DNA of 64,000 bases. It comes from Larix kaempferi. Its lineage: Eukaryota > Streptophyta > Pinopsida > Pinales > Pinaceae. Under the pieces are notes generated by a model. It was not told the DNA's origin. It searched no databases and saw only the letters and a list, made by a program, of their open reading frames with translations. The stretch covers positions 33,536,001-33,600,000 of the forward strand of contig BSBM01000372.1 of the NCBI GenBank assembly GCA_027924585.1, written 5' to 3'. The stretch's first letter is position 1. Every line of letters starts with the position of its first letter. The position numbers were made by a program, and so were the translations under genes. Below are positions 46,063 through 57,362 of this stretch, piece by piece.

Positions 46063-47124
46063 TTAACTGTAGAAATGCTTGAGGAATCGCCCATTAACAG
46101 GGCTGAGCAATTCCTCTCCTTCCAAGGACTGCAATATGAAAGTATTATTTTCCAAAACTTTAGCTATCAGAAAAGGGCCAAACCACAAATTATCAAATTT
46201 TCCATGTTTTCCCTTCTGTTCCTTTCTTGCATCCCATCTTAAAACCATCTCACCTTCTGAAAAAATGTGATCTTTGATATTTCTGTCAAACCTGGTTTTC
46301 ATTTTAGCTCTATACAGCTGGGCTTCTTTGTCTACCTTCTCCCTGTTCTGCTGTAACTCAATCATTTCAAAAATTCTCCTTTGCAAATCATCTGGTTCCT
46401 CTTGAGAATTTTGGAGAAACTTCATTACTGGGATTCCCAATTGTACTGGAAACACTGCTTCTGTTCCATAAACTAGCTGAAAGGGTGAAGTACCAATGGC
46501 TTGTTTTACAGTAATCCTGTCTGCCCACAATGCATATTTCAACATTGAATCCCAAGATTTTTTATTTTGTTTGAGCAATTTCTTGATGCACTGAATAATA
46601 TTTTTGTTAGATGATTCAGCCTGACCATTTCCCTGAGGATAATAGGGAGTTGAGTGTTTTAGTATAATACCATTTTTCTCACAGAAGGCCACCATTGCCT
46701 TGGATTTGAATGCTTTGGCATTATCAGTAATCAATCTTTGTGGACAACCAAATCTGCTCAGAATATTATTTTCAATGAAATCCATAATCACTTTATCTGT
46801 AGCATTCCTTGTGGGAATAGCTTCCACCCATTTTGTAAAGAAATCTGTGGCAGTCAAGATCCAATGATGCTGACCCGAAGATGCTGGGTTTATTTCTCCA
46901 ATAAAATCCAGACCCCATTGCTGAAAAGGGGCATTGACTGCAATAGGATTCAAAGGTAAAGATAATAACTTCTGTTTTCCTGCAAATTTCTGACAAGGTA
47001 TGCAAGATCTTACTTGCTGGTAAACATCATGAAAGAGGGAGGGCCAATAATATCCAGCTCTTAAAATTTTATAGGCTGTTGTTTTCCAGTATTTATGTCC
47101 TCCACAAGCTCCTTCATGGGATTC
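46063..47124 (-). pseudogene. pol: I5 integrase, cut off by a shared stop
   Basis: Integrase core (Asp, Asp, Glu, 35-residue spacing) and zinc region intact, but behind TAA 47125-47127, as in I3 and I4. Confidence 0.85.
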
Positions 47125-47930
47125 TTAAACTACTTCTTCTACTTCAGCCTGATCTAAACACCTTAACAAGATTCCTGCTGGATCTTTCCAAAACAATTGA
47201 CCTTCTATCAGACAGTATTTAGTAGTTTTCAATTTCAGAGACCTGGCAGCTTTCCTATCCATGTGTTCTGGGCATTGCAAAAATAACAAAAAATGAACAA
47301 TATCAGCATACCACTCTGAAGATGAATAAGAGTCCATAATTCTTTCTTTTTCCAAGGATGCTTGCTTTTCTTCAGGTGCTAATTCTTCTGTCATAACATG
47401 TAATCCTAATGCTTGACAATTTGAGTCAGCCAGCAGTTTGGCCAATCCTTGTCCTTTGACCAGCTTAGTAGGTCTAATTTCCACTTCATATTCCATAATT
47501 TTGGCAATCCACTTTCCCCTCTTTCCTTCACTATCAGGCTGTGTCAAAACATCCTTCGCTGCTGCATTTGGAACAAAGGAAACAACCTTGGAGTGTAAAA
47601 TATATATTCTGAAAAATTTTAAAGCCTTTACCAGAGCATATGCTTGTTTCTCCAAAATACTGTATTTCAGCTCTGAATCTCTAAGTGTTTTGCTGAAAAA
47701 GGCAATTGGTTGTTCCAATCCTTCCTCATTCTTCTGAAGTAAGACAGCAGCAATGGTGTCTTCTGAAGCAAAAGAAAATGTAAGAAATTCTTTGTCAAAA
47801 TTTGGACTCACCAGAACAGGTGCTTCAGTCAGAGCCACTTTAATCTTTTCAAAAGCTGCCTTTGCTTCAACAGTCCACCTGACTTCTTGGTCCTTTTTTA
47901 ACATGGCTGTAATTTGCTTAATGGTTTCAG
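47125..47930 (-). pseudogene. pol: I5 degenerate Gypsy RNase H
   Basis: RNase H section read after a 1-base deletion at 47930/47931 that breaks the RT frame. SFAS replaces the catalytic TDAS, Glu of LEKQ is kept, and the later Asp-His pair is absent. It ends at the shared TAA. Confidence 0.85.
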
Positions 47931-50738
47931 AAAATTAGGAATAAACCACCGCAGAAAATTGATTTTGCCAATAAATGATTGCACATCTTTTTTACTCCTG
48001 GGCAAGCTAATTTTCAGTATTGCTTTGACTCTCTCAGGGTCAATTCTGATACCATCAGCTGATACCAAGTGGCCAAGCAACTTACCCTCTTGTACAGCAA
48101 AATGTGCTTTTTTAGGGTTCAAGGATAAGCCAAATTTTCTGCACTTGATGAAGGTTTGCTCCAAATGCTTCAAGTGTTCATCATCAGATTTTGAGAAGAC
48201 TGTAATATCATCCAGATAAATAACTACAAACTTATCTTTTTCACCCACGAATGCAATATCCATGGCTCTCTGAAAGGTTGCTCCAGCATTCATCAAACCG
48301 AAGGGCATCTTGTCATACATAAATGTCCCCCAGGGGGTTGTAAAAGCTGTCTTTTCTTTGTCATCAGGGTGCATGGCAATCTGATTGTATCCTGAGAAAC
48401 CATCTAGCATAGAAATCCTTTGAGCTCCAACCACCTGCTGCAAAACCTGTTCAATCTTTGGGAGAGGGTAGTTGTCTTTTAATGATGATCGGTTCAAATT
48501 TCTGAAGTCAACACATAAGCGAATCTCCCCGTTCTTCTTTCTGACAGGAACCAAATTAGCCACCCAAGAAGAATACCTAAGAGGCACTATTATCTTTGCA
48601 TCCAACAACTTCTTGAGTTCTTTTTCAATCACAGGAAACAAGGCTGGATTGATTCTTCTTAATTTCTGCCTGAAAGGTTTGACATTAGGTTTCAAAGGAA
48701 CCTTGTGCTGAATAACTGCTGTGTCATAAGTTTTTAGTTCCTTGTAAGACCATGCAAATGCATCTATATATTTTCTCAACAGCTTAATATATCTACTTCT
48801 TTGCTCAGCTGTTAGGTTTTTGGACAGCTTTACCATTCTGGGGTGTTCTGCTGAACCAATATTGTAATCCTCTACATTGTCTTCTGAAGATTGAATTACT
48901 GGTCTGGTAAGTGTATCATCTTTAGTGAATATTCTTTCTAAAGGTACTAGACCTTTTGGAATGAAATTGCTCTTCAATTCAATAATCTTATGTCCTGCTA
49001 TCTCTTCTGCAGCAAATTCATCTAACTGTTCATCCCTTTCATCTACTTCTTGATGAATTTGATTGTTTGAAAATTCATCTACAAGCTCAAGAAATTTTTT
49101 TATTTCAATGTCATCTTCAAAAACCCTCCAATGTTTCACATTATCTGGAACACATGGTCTATATCTCACTTCTATTGGATACCTTAATTGAGTGGTTTTT
49201 GGAATTCTGAAATGTGTGGCAGCCAGGGCTAAAGAATCTGCAGTTTCATTATGATTTCTGGGAATATGAGTGATATTAAATGCTATAAAAAAGTTCTCCA
49301 GCATATCCCATACCTCATTTCGATATACTTTCAGCAAACCCTGCTTTACTTGATATTTGTTCTTCACTTGTTGAACAACTAGTTCGGAGTCGCCAAATGC
49401 AGAAATTTGCTGAATTCCCAAATCTTTAGCAGCCTTCAATCCCAGTAGCAGGGCCTCATACTCAGCAGTGTTATTGGTGGTAGCAAATTCTAACTTATAC
49501 ATAAGTTTCACCATTTCACCTCCGGGAGAAATCAATAAAACTCCAGCTCCAGCACCTTCTTTGCATGAAGACCCATCAAAATACAACTGCCACAATACAT
49601 CCTGCTCTTCTTGGCTGTGTTTTACAGGCTGATCTTTTTGTACTTGTAACAGACCAGGAGAATTCTCTTCTTCACTAAACTGTAGTATGCATGAACCAAG
49701 GTCTCTATCCACAGAATACATTGGATGATTTGTAGGATTTTTATAATCTGTGACTATATAAGCCAACTGTAGCTCTCTATAAAGTCTCCTGTTTTCTCCA
49801 CCAAAAACAGGAATGGTGGCATAAGAGAGGTCCATTTGTAATGTTCCTCCAACTTTCTTAGCCCATGACCTAGACAGAAGTAAGCCAAATTTTGGTGTGA
49901 TATCAGCTACCACAACATCCATTATTGCACTTTTCATGGGTAACTGAGTAAGATTAACAACCATGTCTTTTATCACTCCTAGACACTTTACAGCTCGGGA
50001 GTCAAAGGCATATAGATCATGGTAAGGCTTGGTGACATTAAGGCCCAGGGCTTCCATCACAGATTTTGGCATCAAATTATGGGATGCTCCTGAATCTAAC
50101 AGACAATTATGAATCATCTGCTCATGCACAGTCAGAGTTATATAGAAAGGAGGAGAAGCACCAGCTTCGTTTTCAGTCTTTTCAGCCAAAGCTGATCCAA
50201 TAAAGATTCTAGGGTTTTCCTCCTGCAGGTTCACTGTATCTGAAACTGGCTGATTATTGGGCATATTCATTACTTTCAAAACTGTATTCTTGTATGATGG
50301 ATTTTTTATGAGCTCAGAAAATGGTACAGGAATTTTAAGTTTTCCTAACTCATTTTCCAAACTAAAATTTTGACCTGCCCTATTTACCTCTTCAATTTTT
50401 GTATTCTTCTTAGGTTTTTCTGCAGGTAGCTTCTTTTCTGCTACAGGATCAGCAGCTGGTTTATCAGGAACAACTGGAGCAGGTGCAGCAGCTCTCTTCT
50501 TAGGAGCTTGAACTGCTTGTTTCGGGCCAGTTCTGAGATTAATGATTTTCTTAATTCCATTCTGATTAGTGGCAGCATTTACAGCAGTTTTTTCAAACTC
50601 CAATTCATCTTCAACCTCATATAAATCTGCATCATAATACTCAGAATTTAAAAAATCTTCTTCTGTTACAAAACCTGTAAACATTTTATCTCCAATGTGG
50701 TTCATGTCCTGATCAGTCTCAGTCTCTTCAAAGAGCAA
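47898..50738 (-). pseudogene. pol: I5 pol: protease, upstream RNase H and RT in one frame
   Basis: The longest pol frame here, 946 residues. N-terminal acidic and Pro/Ala/Lys linker (1-120); protease with DSGAS at 215-219; acquired-type RNase H at about 383-510 with Asp 388, Glu 426, Asp 450 and Asp 501; acidic linker (540-635); RT with fingers at about 690-760, MPFG at 811-814 and YLDD at 841-844. This shows directly that an RNase H with a full catalytic set lies between protease and RT. A deletion at 47930 then shifts the frame and ends it at 47898. The frame begins right after the gag TAA, so it needs readthrough. Confidence 0.9.
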
Positions 50739-50750
50739 CTGCTGATCAAT

Positions 50751-51704
50751 TTATTCTTCATCAACCAAATTATTTTGAAAGGGTGGGGGCACTTTTTGAT
50801 CTTCGTTTTCTCTCCTCTCTTGCTGGATGTCATCATTTCTTCGCTCCCTTGGCATGAATCTAGGTGCAAATTGTCTTCTAAACTGATTTTGGTTATTTGG
50901 ATTCCTCTGAGCTTCTGGAGCAGGTTTAGCAGAATTCTTTTCAAGCTCAAGTTTATTCAACTTTGCAGTAAGGACCTTAACCATTTTGGCCATCTCATCT
51001 ATCTTGGCCTCAGCAGATTGAGAAGCAGAGCCTGCTGTGACAGCTTCTTTCTTTCCCTTTCTTTCATACAGCTGCTGAGATGTTTCATTCTTAAGTCTAT
51101 TTGAAGCTAACAAATTAGACTCTACCTCTAGGGCTGCATCTTGCATGTTCAGCAGGGTGATAGGTCTTCTCTCTCTGAGTAATAAAGAAAATTCATGATC
51201 AAAAGCATTTGCATAGGTCAACTTGGCTGATGTTTCAGTGGGTTTAATTTCTGCTGGAATTCTACTGTACATCTTATTAAACCTCTTGGAAAAATCTGCA
51301 ACAGTCTCATCTTTCTTTCTTCTGAGAGCTCCAAATTCGGTTATGTAGTATGTGTGATCTTTCGTATCTCCCCATTGTCTCATGAAAAGCTCATGGAGTT
51401 CTTCAATAATAGTAATGGAGTTAGCAGGCAAGTCTCTAAACCATTTTCTTACATCTCCATCTAGACTCTGAACAAATACCCTCATCCACACATCTTTAAT
51501 TTCAATATTCTGATTGTCAGCATAACTCATGAAAGCCTCCCAATGTTCCTCAGCAGTGATTTCCCCTTGTCCATTGAATCTAGGCATATATTTCTGGTAA
51601 TCACCTCCAGGCAATGCATGTAGAGGCTGAGGTAAAACTAATGGTGCATACCTAGCTGCTACCATTCTATCCATCATATCCATAGGTGGATTTTGGGCTG
51701 CCAT
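50751..51704 (-). CDS. gag: I5 gag
   Basis: Intact 317-aa capsid protein from ATG 51704. The array break at 52056 removes only the far leader, primer site and LTR, so gag is whole although the unit has no promoter. Shares RRNDD with I4. Confidence 0.9.
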   Translation of the reverse strand: MAAQNPPMDMMDRMVAARYAPLVLPQPLHALPGGDYQKYMPRFNGQGEITAEEHWEAFMSYADNQNIEIKDVWMRVFVQSLDGDVRKWFRDLPANSITIIEELHELFMRQWGDTKDHTYYITEFGALRRKKDETVADFSKRFNKMYSRIPAEIKPTETSAKLTYANAFDHEFSLLLRERRPITLLNMQDAALEVESNLLASNRLKNETSQQLYERKGKKEAVTAGSASQSAEAKIDEMAKMVKVLTAKLNKLELEKNSAKPAPEAQRNPNNQNQFRRQFAPRFMPRERRNDDIQQERRENEDQKVPPPFQNNLVDEE

Positions 51705-52055
51705 TGTGGACTGAGGTTTAGACTGAGATTTTGAGGAGGAAGATATTTGACTAGAACTTTTTTGAAAAAGATTTCTTCCTACCTTCAACTGAAAGATTGG
51801 TATTTTATCAGGGGAAGAGGTTTTAGCTTTCAAAAAACTTTGAGGATTGGTGAAAACCTGAAAAGTGTTCTCAGAAAGGATAGGTTTTATACAGGGTGAA
51901 ATTTCAGCTGGGTCTAATGATTCACCCAACTGGTGAGAGTCACAGGAAGCTGGCAAAGATCGAGATTTTCTGAGTTTGTTTGCTGTTTTCAAAATCTGCT
52001 CAGGGTCTGTCACACCCAGTTTTAATGGAGAAACAGGCTTATTCCTGGTCCCAAT

Positions 52056-52057
52056 CA
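52056..52057. other. Abrupt right end of the Gypsy array
   Basis: Sequence matches the other units through CCTGGTCCCAATC and then departs (AGGG here, CCTT in intact units). The cut lies about 90 bp short of the expected primer site, so unit I5 has no 5' LTR. No target duplication or terminal motif is visible at the junction. Confidence 0.88.
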
Positions 52058-52239
52058 GGGATGATTTTAGGGGCGAAATTTAGCCCAATGGCGAATTTAG
52101 AAGGTTTCTAATTTTTTTTAGGGCGAATTTTTAAGTAAAAGAGGTTTTTGAGAATTAATTTTAATAGCCCACTATTTATTATTTTGTAAATATTAAACAA
52201 CTATATAGCCAAAATCGTATTTAGGAAGAATTTATAGGA

Positions 52240-52540
52240 GAAACTAGTCGCCCGCGATTTTTGTGGAAGAAATAGGGAAAATTCGATTTTCGCCAGTTTA
52301 TTTTCCGTGATTTTTCCTTGGATGCACCAGTCGCCCCCGATTTTTAGGGATGGTGTTTCCTGAAAACTCATTCGCCCGTGATTTCTGGCATGGCGGTTTT
52401 CTGGAGTTGTTATTCGCCCTCGATTCTGGCATGGGTTTTTTTGGAGCTATGGTTCGCCCTCGATTTGAAGAAATTGCGGTTTTGGAGTCCGATTCGCCCG
52501 CGATTTGGCTGCTAGAGTGCCAATACAACCCCTAGCATCG
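52240..52540. repeat. Degenerate 41-bp minisatellite (TCGCCC-GATTT)
   Basis: The core TCGCCC followed by a GATTT-like stretch recurs at 52248, 52289 (TCGCCA), 52331, 52372, 52414, 52454 and 52494, 40-42 bp apart. Two stray TCGCCC cores follow near 52844 and 52860. Short frames on both strands (52298-52528 minus, 52350-52535 plus) are repeat by-products. Confidence 0.7.
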
Positions 52541-54578
52541 CCCATACGAGGTAAAATTCTTGATTTTCACCCATACGAGGCTCAATTACTGTTTGTTTCA
52601 AAGATTACCAGTTTGTAGCGTGTATCTGGACTCCTGGAGGTTTGCAAACTGCTTTAGCTGTGCATTTCAGATTCTCAGAAGGGTTTCGAGCATTAAGAGG
52701 TATGTGACAATGTGAAATATATGCAATTCAATTTTTGTTGCCATCTTAGACCCTGCGTGTTTCATTTCGATCCATGATTACACTGTGAGTTTAATCCCCA
52801 AATTTTTAATGCTGTCAGACTCTGAAATCTTTTAGTATAACTCGCCCTTCGTTTATAACTCGCCCTTCGATTTCTGGGGCAACTCTTGTGACGACATGTG
52901 AAGAGGACTCGTGTTATGGATGTAGAATGTTAGATTTCCCCACTATCTATTTGATTGGGGTTTACTAGTTTCTAGTCACTACTATGATATTGAGACCCAG
53001 TTCATGGTCCAGTTCCTTCTGGAATGTTCACGAAGTTTCTGCCCTTTTATTTCAATTTTAAATTGCATGTTTTGAATTCGTATATATATCATGCACCTCC
53101 TCAGGATACAAATTGATTAGACGTTATCATTGTGCCTAGGTCTGGTTCTCATTGTTCATAAAATGCAAGAGAAGCAGAATAAGTCATAAATGCATTAGAT
53201 AAGAAAGTAGGAAGCATCAACAAGCACGATTAGACTCAAGTGTAGATCAAAATGGGACTCCATTGGAGATCTTGCAACAGAGCATCGATGTAATGACCAT
53301 TGAACAAGGTCAACAATCTGACATGCCCTTGCAGACGAATTCCATTTCTCTAGTCATTAACATCACACATGATCTAATGCTTTGACCTGTGACAGATTGA
53401 ATAACATCACTTGAATGACACTGCTCTGAGCATTTATGCAGAAGCATGGTATCATTTTCTCAAATGTCAAACATAACAATTATAGGTTTCTTCCATAGCA
53501 TGATAAATTGCTTCCAATCCAGTCATCTTTTTGATGCACAAAATGAAGTATGTGTAGAACATGTTGTCAAGAGTGCCCTCCAAAGGGAAATGGATCCAAA
53601 ACTACATCCAAAGTCATTGCATCAATGAATTAATCCCTGCAGCGAAGCATCTTGACTATGATTCTATTTGATTTTAGGTTCAAAGACAAGCTTCGAGAGC
53701 TTGTGCTAAATTTCTTTAATCATGATTAAAAATGCATTTCAGTCATCAAAATCAAGAGCTCTCCCTTTTATCACTCTTCTAAGTCATATCACGTTTAGGG
53801 GACCAGGACTAGATTCTGTCACGTCCTTTAAAATATTCCTCCTCTAGGTCCATTGCTACCCTTGGAAACATTTTTTGCAAGCACCATGGTAACACTCGGA
53901 TAATGGATTTCATTATTGTCATCACAGGAATAGAGCAGTTTACCATTGCATGGATGTCAATCCAATAAATTGACTAAGATTGAATGCCCAATAAATGTCT
54001 GCCAATGGTCCTAAAGTTTCTGGGTGTCATTCTTGATTTCAAGTAGGTGACTTTCACTTTTTTTTCTTTTAAAGCACCAAACCATCTTCTAAATCGTTAA
54101 CTCATATTCTTTAATTCCTATAGAACAAGAACTGCAGAGTTTGTCTAACCATTGAGCCCCAATCCTATACTTGAGAAGCAATCACTTATTGTTGTTTTGA
54201 GAGAGGTTTAAGCAACTTGACATGCCTCTTATTACTTCACTTTTGGATAAATGCAAACTCCATATGGTCTGAACCAACCACAACTACGAAGTCTGAGAGT
54301 TTAACAATTTTGCCCCACAAATCCTATCTACATGATATAATGCAAAATATCACCCGAGGAAACAATTCTAGGTACTTTTGAGTAACCTATGGTGACATTT
54401 TGAGTTAGATCCAGACCTCAATGAAGGAAAGTGAACTGTTCTCATATTTGAGCTTGTCTCTAACAACCCTCTGGAGGGATGTCTCAAGGTTGACTCCTAC
54501 TAGTAGCAGTTGCTTGTTTGCAGATCAGAAAGGATATTTTGTAGGAGGATCTTGTAGCATATTGTGCCATTGCCTTCA
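52541..54578. other. Non-coding, no recognisable feature
   Basis: AT-rich sequence between the minisatellite and the PP2C-like fragment. Only short frames without family features were seen; no RNA gene or transposon end was recognised. Confidence 0.5.
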
Positions 54579-55097
54579 TTAAAGCAGTTTGCCGAGGAAC
54601 CTAAAAATCAAATTCAAGAAGAAGTAACAAGGATAAACACATTGAAATTGTATTCCTAGGAATGGAAGGTATAGTGAAGGGACTACAACATAATCATATT
54701 TTTCATGCAGTCTGATATTGGCAACCAAAACATACTCATCATCTTTGATAACAATACTTGTTGTTGATCCAGATTGCAAATCACTTCTGAGAGCTTCATT
54801 TGTAAATGAAATATCTATATCAAATATTGCTCTTAGTAATGCTTCCTTTAATATCGTCCTGTACATTGAATCTTCAGAAATTCCTAATGAGACACACCTT
54901 GACCTGTGAAGCTCAAGTGTCTTCATGAGTCCATCCTTCAAGGATGCTCCAAAGGAAAAGTGGTCTTCTCCTTCCTTCCTGCTAACTTCCAAACAATGTA
55001 GGCCATAATGTTCTCCTCCTCTAACATCATTTTCAGTAATAGATGCATCCTTAAAACAATGCTTATATCCAATCAACATCATACTTCTTTGGCCCAT
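54579..55097 (-). pseudogene. PP2C-like protein phosphatase fragment
   Basis: 172-aa minus-strand frame. The middle resembles an N-terminal part of a plant PP2C Ser/Thr phosphatase: an LKEALLRAIFDIDISF-type helix followed by SGSTTSIVI and EYVLVAN strands, close to the family's GSTA...L.VANVGDS pattern. The metal-binding DGHGG motif and the GDS continuation after VAN are missing; the frame leaves the family at that point with no GT donor that I can see. It is therefore a fragment, not a working enzyme. It begins just left of a duplicated segment. Family from memory, not a search. Confidence 0.5.
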
Positions 55098-55105
55098 TCA
55101 AGACA

Positions 55106-55761
55106 CAACAATTGGCACTGTATTTTTTGCTCAACCTCCTCTTGACCACAGATTTTTGTTTTGTTTCAAGTATTAAAGGACAATGAAGAAGAAGTGATAT
55201 GATTGCCTCTTTACCCTCAACTCAATCTGATTTTCCCCATAGATTTCTGCACTACAAAGCTGCAGCAAAATCAAACTCACTATTGAATGAAGAAGATACA
55301 CTACTTACCCAATTAGTATGATACTTATGCTCCCGAATGATGAATTAATTGAGGTCCTCTTGGACAACAGGAATGTTGTTGAGACAAGTTGATAAGTCAT
55401 ACTTCATATCTGGTTCTGCATGGTTGTAGTGCTCATTGTTAGTATCATAAATGGGGTCAACATCACAGCATATAAGAAAAGAATTTTGTGCTAGGTCAAT
55501 AATAATGAATTCATTAAGTTCACGTGCTTGGTGGAATTTCTTTTTCTTGTAGCTTAATGACTTGGTATCTTTATTTCCCTTATCTTCAAGCTAACGATCC
55601 TCCTTCTCTGTTCTAGGCATAGAGTGGAAACATTGAGGCTCATGTTTTGTCAAGGCTTTGTCATCATGGCTTAAGCCACAACCATCTTCTAATTATATCT
55701 CTTCATGGTCAAAATAAAAAATGGCATGACGGACATAATTGTTGGTCTCTTGATGATGTGA
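55106..55761. repeat. Direct duplication, copy 1 (656 bp)
   Basis: Starts CAACAATTGGCACTG and ends TTGATGATGTGA; repeated at 57363-58040 in the same orientation, 2,257 bp away. Differences are few: scattered substitutions, one A and a 21-bp gain in the other copy. Confidence 0.93.
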
Positions 55762-56052
55762 TACAAGGTCTTTGTTTTCCTCATACTTTAGTTTTGTATC
55801 ACCAAAGGGATTAGAGACATGGAAAATATGCCCATAGGCTTCCTTATGGTCTTCACGTTCTTCATCATATGAGGCAGTGAAAATACTTGGCTTATTCTCA
55901 TCACAAATAGGGGCCTTGAACATCGCATGCCATCTTACACAGTTAGATCCTTGAATATCCCAATTATCCTCATTGAATTGTTCAAATTCCTCAATAGAAG
56001 CTATGCAGTGCTTGGGCAAAGTAAGATGCCATTCCTTGAAATTGCCTTTCAA
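55693..56052 (-). CDS. Unidentified 119-aa frame, probably a gene fragment
   Basis: Minus-strand frame rich in His, Glu and Asp (EEREDHKEAYGHIFHVSNPF region). I do not recognise it. Its last 24 or so codons lie inside the duplicated segment and end YFDHEEI, an ending shared with the CBE1-like frame at 57971. It lies between the PP2C-like fragment and the second duplicate copy, on the same strand as both gene fragments, and may be an exon of one of those genes or chance. Confidence 0.3.
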   Translation of the reverse strand: MKGNFKEWHLTLPKHCIASIEEFEQFNEDNWDIQGSNCVRWHAMFKAPICDENKPSIFTASYDEEREDHKEAYGHIFHVSNPFGDTKLKYEENKDLVSHHQETNNYVRHAIFYFDHEEI

Positions 56053-57362
56053 ATGTATGAGCGAACAACTTCATAACAACATCTTCATGCTCTATGTAGA
56101 CCTTATCAACAAATTTAAACTATGCTTCTAAGTGATCTTCTTCATGCATAATAGTTACTTCCCTGGAATATTGGAACTCTATACCTCCATTTATCTGGGA
56201 ATGAGGCTGACCCTCTACAACGGGGCATATCACATATGTTGTAGTCAAATATTCTTGCATGAAATATTTCCAATCAATGTGAATCCTTCACTAGAGCAGA
56301 TAGAAATCAAATTCTCCCCAAATGACTCGTCTTGTGCAACATACTGCAGATTTCTTTCCTTGTAGAAGACAGGGTTTTAACTTCAGTGGGTCGTTAGTTC
56401 ATATCTTCTTACGCCTTAATCACTAGTGGTTTCTCTCACCCCAAGTAATAGGACTTTAATTTACACGAACGGGGATTTGTTCCTCAATGCTGTCGCTAGA
56501 TGGGAAATGTAATCTTCAGCATATGCTCACATTCCTTAAAATTCTGTAGCTAAACTATTTACCTTAGGAACAAGATTTTGTCCTCAACAACAATGCCAAC
56601 TGTTAGCCCCCAAACTTGCACTTCAAAAATGTAAAACTCAGCACATCAATCAGGGCAAGTTTGATGCAACCATAGAGGCAATACCCATTGTCACCTTGGC
56701 ATTCACCTCTCTCATGTCACAGTTGGTGCTTTTCCAGCTTTATGGGGGACTCCCTAGATTGCCGCTGATTTGCAATTGGGTTCAAGGGAATGAGATAGAT
56801 CAGAGAACAGGGTAAATTTATGATATTCAAATGAAAAAAGGATGCATTCAACAGGACTAGTGCTCAACCTTAGGATCATGGAGTCTCTAATAAGCACATA
56901 GAGGCCTGAAAGTGAATGATGGAGAACATCAATAGGGTAGTATGACATATGAGAAACTAGTGTTGAATCAGAATGATCTGAATGAAGCACCTCCATTGGC
57001 ATTCAAAAATATTTTTGCACAAGAATCCACATTCTCCACCATTTTCTTACAGTCACTTCCATGGTTTTTTTCGAGCTGTTGGTCACCACTAATAATGGTC
57101 AATCCCTCTCCTCTGCTATAGGAGAAATCATCTTGCACACATGCCACATCACCAAGAATGTTTAGCAAGTCTAGATTCAAGGTTTGATGCTCCCTTTCAA
57201 TGTTATCAATGCCACATATTATGTCAGCAGAGGGCTACCTATGGACAACAAATTGTCAAATATGTCTCCAGGCTGCTCTCCAACAAGTACGGGCATCATC
57301 ACATTGTCCTTTGCTAGCCTTTCATGGGAATGTCTTATGTCATGACTGTTAACTAAAGAGAG
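56053..57362. other. No assignable gene; short unidentified frames
   Basis: Two overlapping minus-strand frames (56754-57002, 82 aa; 56968-57180, 70 aa) sit between the duplicate copies. Neither has motifs that I know. Confidence 0.35.

Larger units (their letters stand above)
1..52056 (-). mobile_element. Tandem array of a Ty3/Gypsy LTR retrotransposon
   Basis: Five internal regions and four LTR-containing segments follow each other head to tail on the minus strand. The tRNA-Asp primer sites at 4354, 21972, 32039 and 42108 are 10,067-10,069 bp apart, except where a 7,545-bp Copia insertion plus its 5-bp duplication enlarges the first interval. No host DNA and no target duplication lies between units. 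Domain order per unit is gag, protease, RNase H, RT, degenerate RNase H, integrase, then a separate coiled-coil ORF. Units are nearly identical by eye. An array with one LTR between successive internal regions is what unequal recombination between LTRs produces. The left end is outside the window and the right end is a truncation. Confidence 0.93.

Noticed and set aside
53446-53628. 60-aa plus-strand gene
   Set aside because: Short, no motif, no neighbouring signals; consistent with chance.
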